From assembly GCA_027016675.1 (NCBI GenBank), contig JALUSH010000011.1, forward strand, positions 1 to 17,828: 17,828 bases of DNA, written 5' to 3'. The stretch comes from Thermodesulfovibrio sp. Its GTDB lineage: Bacteria; Nitrospirota; Thermodesulfovibrionia; Thermodesulfovibrionales; JdFR-85. The notes beneath the pieces are model-generated. The model worked only from the letters and a program-made list of their open reading frames with translations, ran no database searches and was not told the origin of the DNA. Position 1 is the first letter of the stretch. Each line of letters starts with the position of its first letter. Positions 1 to 6,144 of this stretch are shown in pieces. Position numbers and translations under genes: made by a program.

Positions 1-27
1 GGTAATAGAATATATTAGCCATATATT

Positions 28-453
28 TTAGTTGATAGAGCTATTTATTTCAAGGGAAGAGAAAAAATATCCTATTTCAAAATCAGCTGACTCTTTTGAA
101 TCTGAACCGTGAACTATGTTTCTTTCAATAGTATTGGCAAAGTCAGCCCTTATGGTACCCGGTGCTGCTTCTTTTGGATCTGTTGCACCCATTATTCCCC
201 TGACCTTTGATATCGCATCGTTACCTTCAATTACCATAACAACTATTGGCCCCTCTGACATAAAATCAGTGAGACTATTATAAAAGGGTTTATCCTTGTG
301 AACAATGTAAAACCCCATGGCCTGCTCTTTAGATAACTTAATCATTTTAAGAGCCACAACCTTTAGTCCTGCCTTTTCAAAACGACTGATAACCTCACCA
401 ATGAGTCCTTTCTTGACACCATCTGGTTTAACGATAGAAAGCGTACGTTCCAT
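28..453 (-). CDS. ndk: Nucleoside diphosphate kinase
   Basis: Cytosolic enzyme that moves the gamma-phosphate between nucleoside tri- and diphosphates through a phospho-histidine. The 141-residue protein has the family length and architecture: an N-terminal ERTLSIVKPDGV strand, the HKDKPFY nucleotide-binding loop near 52-58, GATDPKEAAPGTIRAD at 89-104, and the active-site block NIVHGSDS with catalytic His115. The ATG at 453 is preceded by AAGGAGG six bases upstream, the strongest ribosome-binding site in the window together with that of mdh. It is the last visible gene of the icd-CBS-mdh-ndk operon, 14 bp after mdh. No terminator is visible in the 27 bases left before the window edge, so the operon may continue. 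The residues after about 131 are a short unconserved tail. Confidence 0.97.
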   Translation of the reverse strand: MERTLSIVKPDGVKKGLIGEVISRFEKAGLKVVALKMIKLSKEQAMGFYIVHKDKPFYNSLTDFMSEGPIVVMVIEGNDAISKVRGIMGATDPKEAAPGTIRADFANTIERNIVHGSDSKESADFEIGYFFSSLEINSSIN

Positions 454-467
454 GGATAACCTCCTTT

Positions 468-1391
468 TTAACTAAGTTTCTCAACGAGTGCCCTAACAGC
501 ATCGACAGATCTATAGAATCCCTCTTTCTCATCATCAGAAAGTGAAAGTTCAACAATCCTTTCAATACCTTCTTTACCAAGTACAACAGGTACTCCCACG
601 AAGAGTCCCTTTACACCGTATTGTCCGTCAAGATAGGCTGCAGCAGGAAGAAATCTTTTTTCATCAAGTAATATGGATTTGACCATCTGATAAGTGGATG
701 CAGCAGGTGCATAATAGGCACTGCCTGTCTTTAGAAGCGACACTATTTCAGCACCACCATTCCTTGTTCTTTCTATAAGTGCCTTGATTTTGCCTTCAGA
801 AAGGAGATGGATGATCGAAACCCCCCTGACAGTAGTGAATCGTGGCAGTGGTACCATCTGATCTCCATGACCACCAAGCACAAGTGCCTCTACATCCTTT
901 ACAGATACACCAGTAGCCTCGGCAACAAATGTTCTGAACCGAGCTGAATCAAGAATCCCTCCCATGCCCATGACCCTATGTGGAGGGAAGCCTGTCTCAA
1001 TCCAGCAGAGTTGTGCCATAACATCCATGGGGTTTGTCACCACAATTACTACAGGGTCAGCGCAGAACTCCTTTACTGCTTTACTTACAGCTCTGACTAC
1101 AGAGGCATTGGTATTTAACAGATCATCCCTTGACATCCCTGGTTTACGTGCAGCACCTGCTGTGATGACAACTATATCTGAACCCTTTATCTTTTCTAAA
1201 TCATTTACTCCCTCTATGTGTGAACTTACGTTGTAAAGCGGGGTGGCCTCAAGTATATCCAGTGCCTTTCCCTGAGGCATGCCCTCCACTATGTCATACA
1301 GTACTACATCTGCAATGCCGTCCATGATAATATATTGAGCAAGGGTTGCTCCTACATTACCTGCACCTATAACTGAGACCTTTCTTCTCAC
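468..1391 (-). CDS. mdh: Malate dehydrogenase, LDH-like type 3, NAD-dependent
   Basis: Oxidises malate to oxaloacetate (or the reverse in a reductive cycle) in the cytosol. The 307 residues show the Rossmann motif GAGNVG (9-14), an acidic Asp33 after the second strand that favours NAD over NADP, the substrate loop ARKPGMSR with Arg82 and Arg88, VTNPMDV (118-124), and the catalytic triad region with Asp148, Arg151 and His175 (GGHGDQ). Arg82 in the loop, where lactate dehydrogenases carry Gln, supports malate rather than lactate. The start is GTG at 1391, chosen because a perfect AGGAGG lies 8 bases upstream; that box overlaps the stop codon of the preceding CBS gene, so translation of the two is probably coupled. 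The gene sits 13 bp after the CBS gene and 14 bp before ndk. Confidence 0.96.
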   Translation of the reverse strand: MRRKVSVIGAGNVGATLAQYIIMDGIADVVLYDIVEGMPQGKALDILEATPLYNVSSHIEGVNDLEKIKGSDIVVITAGAARKPGMSRDDLLNTNASVVRAVSKAVKEFCADPVVIVVTNPMDVMAQLCWIETGFPPHRVMGMGGILDSARFRTFVAEATGVSVKDVEALVLGGHGDQMVPLPRFTTVRGVSIIHLLSEGKIKALIERTRNGGAEIVSLLKTGSAYYAPAASTYQMVKSILLDEKRFLPAAAYLDGQYGVKGLFVGVPVVLGKEGIERIVELSLSDDEKEGFYRSVDAVRALVEKLS

Positions 1392-1404
1392 TGTTTTATT
1401 CCTC

Positions 1405-2682
1405 CTAAAGCTTGGTTATCTTTATCTTTGATATCTTACGCTGTTCCATGGAGAGGATCAGGAATCTGAGATTATGATATCTGATCTGCTCTCCCTCTTT
1501 TGGTAATCTGCCAAACAGTCCGAAGACAAATCCACCAATAGTATGAAAATCAGGACTTTCCAATCTTACACCTACAAGATCGCTTACTTCATCAAGGCTT
1601 GTTGTGCCAGATACTATAAAGGTTCGCTCATCAATAACCTCCACATCCTTTTCTGCATGTATCTTTTCAAACTCGTCCTGAAGACTGCCAACAATCTCTT
1701 CCATTAGATCCTCAAGGGTTATTAAACCTGCTGTGCCTCCGTATTCATCCATGACAATGGCGATCTGGAACTTCTTCTTCTGCATCTCATTAAGGAGTTC
1801 ACTGATAGGTTTATTTTCAGGTATAAAATAGGCCTCTCTGACAAAATTTTTAATAGGTGTTTCAGGTGCGATCCTTTCCTCTGCCATTTTTATAAGAATG
1901 TCTTTGATATACAGTATTCCCACTACATTGTCCATCTTTTCCTGTATAACTGGATAACGTGAAAAGCCCTTCTCTTTGACAAGCTGCAGTGCCTCTGCAA
2001 CAGTTGCTGTGTCTTGAATTGCAACTATCTCAGTACGTGGAACCATTGCCTCAGAGGCAATGGTATCTCCGAACTCAAAGACCTTCTGTAACATCTCCTT
2101 TTCTTCCTCAAGAAGCGTGCCTGTTTCCTCTCCCAGGTCTATCATTGCCCTGATGTCCTCCTCTGTCACAAAGGGTGAGGGATGAATCTTGGCTCCCATT
2201 ATCTTCAGAAGCCAGCCAGGCAGCCTTGTAAAAAACCATACTATCGGGCTCGTTATAGTGATGAGGAATCTTACGGGCCTTGCCACAAGCAGTGCGTACC
2301 GCTCTGAATGGCTCAGGGCAATGGTCTTGGGTGTTATCTCGCCTATTAATACAATCAATATGGTCATCATGAGTGAGGCTATTAACCAGCCATCTTTACC
2401 AAAGATATTCAATAAAATTGCTGTACCCAGGGAGGTGGCAAGGATAATAAAGAAGTTTTCTGTTAAAAGAATTGTTCCAAATAGGCGATCATGTTCAGAG
2501 AGTATGGACTGGACAATCTTCGCTTTTTTATCTCCATTTTCAGCAAGATGCTTCATCCTGATACGATTCACCGAGATCAGAGATGCCTCAGAACTTGATA
2601 GAAAGGCAACAATCAATACACAGACCACAATAGCAATAATACCGATAAGGTTGCTTGGTATACTTATGGGTATAGCTTCCAT
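1405..2682 (-). CDS. CNNM/CorC-family membrane protein (DUF21-CBS-CBS-CorC_HlyC)
   Basis: Integral membrane protein of the family often annotated as hemolysin or magnesium/cobalt efflux protein CorC. In 425 residues, domains run in order: DUF21/CNNM membrane domain (about 8-165) with four hydrophobic segments near 11-35, 68-95, 98-120 and 134-158, including FLSSSEASL (27-35) and GEITPK (114-119); a CBS pair (about 213-335) with MVPR (213-216) and DEYGGTAGLITLED (312-325); and a C-terminal CorC_HlyC transporter-associated domain (about 346-425) with TIGG (381-384). Related CNNM/CorC proteins are Mg-ATP-sensing magnesium exporters; transport here is an inference from the family. The ATG directly abuts the icd stop codon (TAG then ATG, zero spacing) and lacks a good Shine-Dalgarno, so translation probably depends on ribosomes finishing icd. 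Its place between two TCA dehydrogenases is unusual. Confidence 0.92.
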   Translation of the reverse strand: MEAIPISIPSNLIGIIAIVVCVLIVAFLSSSEASLISVNRIRMKHLAENGDKKAKIVQSILSEHDRLFGTILLTENFFIILATSLGTAILLNIFGKDGWLIASLMMTILIVLIGEITPKTIALSHSERYALLVARPVRFLITITSPIVWFFTRLPGWLLKIMGAKIHPSPFVTEEDIRAMIDLGEETGTLLEEEKEMLQKVFEFGDTIASEAMVPRTEIVAIQDTATVAEALQLVKEKGFSRYPVIQEKMDNVVGILYIKDILIKMAEERIAPETPIKNFVREAYFIPENKPISELLNEMQKKKFQIAIVMDEYGGTAGLITLEDLMEEIVGSLQDEFEKIHAEKDVEVIDERTFIVSGTTSLDEVSDLVGVRLESPDFHTIGGFVFGLFGRLPKEGEQIRYHNLRFLILSMEQRKISKIKITKL

Positions 2683-3768
2683 CTATTTATTGATACTCTT
2701 GATAATTGCCTCTGCCATTTCAGATGTGCCTACTGCAGTTGGATCATCAGGGGTTGGCTTCATGTCGTAGGTAACATACCTACCTTCTGCAACAACCTCT
2801 TTTACAGCCTCTTCAATACGATTAGCAGCATCATCTTCTCCAAGATACTGTAGCATCATAACCCCTGAAAGGATCATGGCAAGGGGATTCACTTTGTTAA
2901 GACCCCTGTATTTGGGTGCACTTCCATGAGTTGCCTCGAATACAGCATACTCATCTCCGATATTGGCACCAGGTGCAAGACCAAGCCCTCCAATAAGGCC
3001 TGCCCCAAGGTCGGATACTATGTCTCCATACAGATTCGGTAGCACCAGTACATCATAGAGTTCGGGCTTTTGAACTAACTGCATACACATATTATCCACA
3101 ATTTTATCCTCAAATTCAATATCCGGATAGTCCTGTGCCACAGTCCGTGCTACCTCTAAGAATAGTCCATCAGAATATTTCATTATATTTGCCTTATGAA
3201 CTGTGGTAACCTTTTTGCGACCATTCCTGCGAGCATAATCAAAGGCAAAACGTACAATCCTTTCTGTGCCATATACTGATATGGGTTTAATGCTTATCCC
3301 GGAATCTTCTCTAATACACCGGCCTGTTTCTTTTTCTATAAACTCTATAAGGCGTCTTGTCTCTTCTGCACCTTTTTGAAACTCGATCCCTGCGTATAGA
3401 TCCTCGGTGTTTTCTCGGACAATTATAAGGTCTATATTTTCATATCTTGTCCTGGCACCTTTATAAGATTTACAGGGTCTGACACAGGCATAAAGATCAA
3501 GCCTCTGTCTTAAGGCAACATTTACTGATCTGAAGCCGGTTCCCACAGGTGTTGTTACCGGGCCTTTTATCGCCACTTTATTCTTTTTTATTGATTCAAT
3601 TACCCGTTCAGGTAAAGGTGTTCCCTCTTTTTTATAGACCTCCTCTCCTGCATTCTCTACCTCCCAGTTGATATCAACACCAGAGGCTTCAATGACCTTT
3701 ACCATTGCCTCTGTTATTTCAGGGCCCACTCCATCGCCTGGTATAAGTGTGACAGTGTGTTTACTCAT
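2683..3768 (-). CDS. icd: Isocitrate dehydrogenase (monofunctional, icd/leuB superfamily)
   Basis: Decarboxylates isocitrate to 2-oxoglutarate in the TCA cycle. The 361 residues match a short bacterial IDH: N-terminal LIPGDGVGPE, the substrate loop Ser81-Val-Asn83 with Arg87 and Arg97, Arg118, Tyr125, Lys192 and the metal-binding Asp225, Asp249 and Asp253. Ser81-x-Asn83 distinguishes it from 3-isopropylmalate dehydrogenase. The coenzyme is uncertain: ATHGSAPKY carries the Lys286-Tyr287 pair typical of NADP enzymes, but the position matching E. coli Arg395 appears to be Pro338 in a rough alignment. It heads a minus-strand operon; ATG 3768 has a short GAGG 6-7 bases upstream, and a predicted promoter (TATAAT) lies about 75 bases upstream in the region shared with rpiB. 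Confidence 0.93.
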   Translation of the reverse strand: MSKHTVTLIPGDGVGPEITEAMVKVIEASGVDINWEVENAGEEVYKKEGTPLPERVIESIKKNKVAIKGPVTTPVGTGFRSVNVALRQRLDLYACVRPCKSYKGARTRYENIDLIIVRENTEDLYAGIEFQKGAEETRRLIEFIEKETGRCIREDSGISIKPISVYGTERIVRFAFDYARRNGRKKVTTVHKANIMKYSDGLFLEVARTVAQDYPDIEFEDKIVDNMCMQLVQKPELYDVLVLPNLYGDIVSDLGAGLIGGLGLAPGANIGDEYAVFEATHGSAPKYRGLNKVNPLAMILSGVMMLQYLGEDDAANRIEEAVKEVVAEGRYVTYDMKPTPDDPTAVGTSEMAEAIIKSINK

Positions 3769-3844
3769 AATTAACCTCGTATTCTAATTATTTAAAGTTC
3801 CTCTTGAGATTTGAATTGTAGCAAAAGATATCAAAGAACCTTAA

Positions 3845-3874
3845 ATTATACAACAAATAAGCACTTGACATCAA
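3845..3874 (-). promoter_or_regulatory. Predicted sigma-70-type promoter of the icd operon
   Basis: Read on the minus strand, TTGATG (3874-3869) and a perfect TATAAT (3850-3845) are separated by 18 bases. Transcription would start near 3838, giving a leader of about 70 bases that contains the icd Shine-Dalgarno. Its -35 box shares two bases with the -35 box of the divergent rpiB promoter. Predicted from sequence only. Confidence 0.6.
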
Positions 3875-3895
3875 TGGCATTATTTATTTTATGAT
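3865..3895 (+). promoter_or_regulatory. Predicted promoter of the rpiB-glyA-nrdR operon
   Basis: A perfect TTGACA (3865-3870) is followed after 19 bases by TATGAT (3890-3895). The spacing is longer than the ideal 17, so activity could be weak or activator-dependent. Transcription would begin near 3902, leaving a 23-base pyrimidine-rich leader without a Shine-Dalgarno before the rpiB ATG. Confidence 0.5.
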
Positions 3896-3924
3896 TAAAG
3901 ATATTATTTCCTTAAGTTCCCTTC

Positions 3925-4389
3925 ATGTCGAGGAATAGAATAGCAATAGGTTCAGATCACGCAGGTCTGGAGTTGAAAAACTTCATCAAGGATATCCTTA
4001 TTCAAAGAGGTATTGAGCCTGTTGATTTTGGAACTCACGAAGAGTCTTCTGTAGACTACCCTGACTTTGGCGAACAGGTATCCTTTGCAGTATCCAGAGG
4101 AGAGGTTGACAGGGGAATCCTGATCTGTGGTACTGGGCTTGGAATGTCAATAGTTGCAAACAAGTTTCCAGGTATAAGGGCTACACTCTGTCATGATGAA
4201 TACACAGCCCGAATGAGCAGATTGCATAATGACTCCAACATACTTGTTATGGGTGGCAGGGTTATTGAAAGAGAGGTTGCCTTAAAGATTCTTGTTGCAT
4301 GGTTAGAGACGCCTTTTGAAGGAGGAAGACATTCAAGAAGACTTGACAAGATTTTAAAAATAGAGAAGAGGGTTAATAATGATCTTTGA
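3925..4389 (+). CDS. rpiB: Ribose-5-phosphate isomerase B
   Basis: Interconverts ribose 5-phosphate and ribulose 5-phosphate in the non-oxidative pentose phosphate pathway. The 154-residue protein has the RpiB signature: IGSDHAG with Asp11 and His12, the phosphate/active-site loop ICGTGLGMS with catalytic Cys68, and CHDEYTARMSRLHNDSN with His101, each two residues later than in E. coli RpiB. The start is fixed by the position of IGSDHAG; no Shine-Dalgarno is visible (the 20 bases before ATG are T/C-rich). It overlaps glyA by 11 bp, so the two are translationally coupled. The rpiB-glyA-nrdR order is a recurrent bacterial arrangement. Allose-6-phosphate isomerase activity is known for some RpiB proteins, but nothing here suggests allose metabolism. 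Confidence 0.95.
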   Translation: MSRNRIAIGSDHAGLELKNFIKDILIQRGIEPVDFGTHEESSVDYPDFGEQVSFAVSRGEVDRGILICGTGLGMSIVANKFPGIRATLCHDEYTARMSRLHNDSNILVMGGRVIEREVALKILVAWLETPFEGGRHSRRLDKILKIEKRVNNDL

Positions 4390-5617
4390 TTCATTGAAAT
4401 CGGTTGACCCTGACATATACAATGCAATATTAAAGGAAACAGAGCGGGAAAAGGAAAAGATAGTCCTGATTGCTTCGGAAAACTATACCTCAAAGGCAGT
4501 TCTTGAGGCACAGGGTTCTGTATTTACCAACAAGTATGCCGAAGGCTACCCTGGTAAGAGGTACTACGGTGGGTGTGAGTATGCTGATGAGGTGGAAAAC
4601 CTCGCCATACAGAGGGCTAAAGAGATATTTGGTGCGGAGCATGTAAATGTTCAACCTCATTCAGGTTCACAGGCTAATATGGCGGTCTTCTTTTCTGTGC
4701 TTAAGCCAGGAGATACAGTCCTGGGAATGAGTTTGAACCATGGTGGTCATCTTACCCATGGTGCAAAGGTTAACTTTTCAGGTATTTTATATAATGCTGT
4801 TACCTATGGTGTCAATAGAGAGGGGTATATAGACTATGATGAGGTAAGGGAGATTGCCAAAAAGACAAGACCAAAACTGATCATAACAGGAGCAAGTGCC
4901 TATTCAAGGATAATAGATTTTAAGATATTCGCAGAGATAGCCCAGGAGGTTGGAGCCTATCTGCTTGCAGACATTGCCCATATTGCAGGCCTGATTGCTG
5001 CAGGACTGCATCCCTCTCCAGTTCCCTATGCCGACTTTGTTACCTCTACCACTCACAAAACCCTGAGGGGTCCAAGGGGTGGATTGATAATGTGCAAAAA
5101 GGATTATGCGAAGAGTATTGATAAGATGATATTCCCTGGCATACAGGGTGGCCCCCTTGTGCATGTAATAGCTGCAAAGGCTGTTGCCTTCAAAGAGGCC
5201 ATGAGTGAGGAGTTCAGGACATACCAGGCACAGGTAATAAAAAACGCCCAGAAATTATCTGAAGAACTAATTAAAAGAGGTTTTGATATCATATCTGGAG
5301 GTACTGATAACCACCTGATGCTTGTAGATCTGACAAAGAAGAATATCACTGGCAGGGATGCTGAGAATGCATTGGATTTGTGTGGAGTAACAGTTAATAA
5401 AAATGCGATACCTTTTGATGAGCTTCCACCTACCATAACAAGCGGAATAAGACTTGGCACACCCTGTGTTACCACACGGGGCATGGGTGAGGATGAGATG
5501 GTGGAGATTGCCGAGATTATCGAAGAGGTAGTAAATAATTCAAAGGATGCTGAGGAATTAAAAAGACTGAAGGAAAGAGCCCTTTCTTTAAGCAGACGTT
5601 TCCCCATCTATCAGTAA
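4379..5617 (+). CDS. glyA: Serine hydroxymethyltransferase
   Basis: PLP enzyme that converts serine and tetrahydrofolate to glycine and 5,10-methylene-THF, the main source of one-carbon units. The 412 residues are full length for the bacterial enzyme. Visible landmarks are IASENYTS (31-38), the EGYPGKRYYGG block (55-65), the PLP pocket QPHSGSQAN (92-100), DIAHIAG (198-204) and the Schiff-base lysine Lys227 in TSTTHKTLRGPRGG. The ATG lies inside the end of rpiB (11 bp overlap), preceded by AGAGG. The C-terminal region after about residue 340 (FDELPPTITSGIRLGTPCVTTRG) is conserved and complete. There are 47 bp before nrdR, which contain a possible separate promoter. No riboswitch-like structure was recognised upstream. 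Confidence 0.97.
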   Translation: MIFDSLKSVDPDIYNAILKETEREKEKIVLIASENYTSKAVLEAQGSVFTNKYAEGYPGKRYYGGCEYADEVENLAIQRAKEIFGAEHVNVQPHSGSQANMAVFFSVLKPGDTVLGMSLNHGGHLTHGAKVNFSGILYNAVTYGVNREGYIDYDEVREIAKKTRPKLIITGASAYSRIIDFKIFAEIAQEVGAYLLADIAHIAGLIAAGLHPSPVPYADFVTSTTHKTLRGPRGGLIMCKKDYAKSIDKMIFPGIQGGPLVHVIAAKAVAFKEAMSEEFRTYQAQVIKNAQKLSEELIKRGFDIISGGTDNHLMLVDLTKKNITGRDAENALDLCGVTVNKNAIPFDELPPTITSGIRLGTPCVTTRGMGEDEMVEIAEIIEEVVNNSKDAEELKRLKERALSLSRRFPIYQ

Positions 5618-5626
5618 ATACAGAAC

Positions 5627-5656
5627 TTTCCATCCCTACGTAAAGTCATGTATAAT
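5627..5656 (+). promoter_or_regulatory. Possible promoter of nrdR
   Basis: TATAAT (5651-5656) lies 8 bases before the nrdR ATG, with a poor -35 candidate TTTCCA (5627-5632) 18 bases upstream. The expected transcription start (about 5663) falls at the start codon, which would make a leaderless nrdR mRNA in addition to readthrough from glyA. The weak -35 keeps confidence low. Confidence 0.4.
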
Positions 5657-5664
5657 TAATAATT

Positions 5665-6144
5665 ATGAGATGTCCCTATTGTGGAAATCTTGACGACAGG
5701 GTTATTGATTCCAGGATGAGTAAGGAAGGAGATGTAATAAGACGACGGAGGGAGTGTCTGAAGTGCGAGAAGAGGTTTACCTCTTACGAAAGAATCGAAG
5801 AAAGCCTTCCCATGGTGGTTAAAAAGGACAATCGCAGGGAGCCCTTCCAGCGTAGTAAAGTAATAGCTGGTTTAAAAAAGGCATGTGAGAAGAGAAAGGT
5901 ATCCACTGATACCCTTGAGTCCATAGCTGATAGAATCGAAAAAACCGTTCTTGAAATGGGGGTTAAAGAAGTGCCAAGTAATCTCATTGGTGAAGAGGTT
6001 ATGAAGGCCCTGAAAGACCTTGACAAGGTGGCATATATCAGGTTTGCCTCGGTTTATCGTGCCTTTGAAGACATAAATGAGTTCCTGGATGAGATCAAGG
6101 CCCTTTTTGAGGCTGAAAAGAAAGCAACCCCTCCTACAAACTGA
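5665..6144 (+). CDS. nrdR: Transcriptional repressor NrdR
   Basis: Nucleotide-sensing repressor of ribonucleotide reductase genes. The 159 residues contain an N-terminal zinc ribbon with Cys3, Cys6, Cys31 and Cys34 (MRCPYCG and CLKCEKRFTSYER), then an ATP-cone domain (about 49-139) that begins VVKKDNRREPFQRSK and ends YIRFASVYRAF (124-134). ATP/dATP binding to the cone controls oligomerisation and DNA binding in the family. The start is fixed because Met1 precedes the first zinc cysteine by one residue, although there is no Shine-Dalgarno (the preceding bases are TAATTAATAATT). It follows glyA by 47 bp and its stop overlaps the next start by one base (TGATG). No ribonucleotide reductase gene or clear NrdR box pair is present in the window, so its targets lie elsewhere. 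Confidence 0.96.
   Translation: MRCPYCGNLDDRVIDSRMSKEGDVIRRRRECLKCEKRFTSYERIEESLPMVVKKDNRREPFQRSKVIAGLKKACEKRKVSTDTLESIADRIEKTVLEMGVKEVPSNLIGEEVMKALKDLDKVAYIRFASVYRAFEDINEFLDEIKALFEAEKKATPPTN

Noticed and set aside
964..1236. Antisense reading frames inside mdh, corC, glyA, nrdR, rpoN, hpf, rapZ and the desulfurase gene
   Set aside because: They lie fully opposite strongly conserved genes, show low-complexity Ser/Leu/Ile-rich translations and match no family I recognise; they are shadows of the coding strand.
6001..6144. Sigma-54 promoter (TGGCAT...TTTGCC) within nrdR
   Set aside because: The GG and GC elements are separated by 14 rather than 10 bases, so the site does not fit the -24/-12 consensus.
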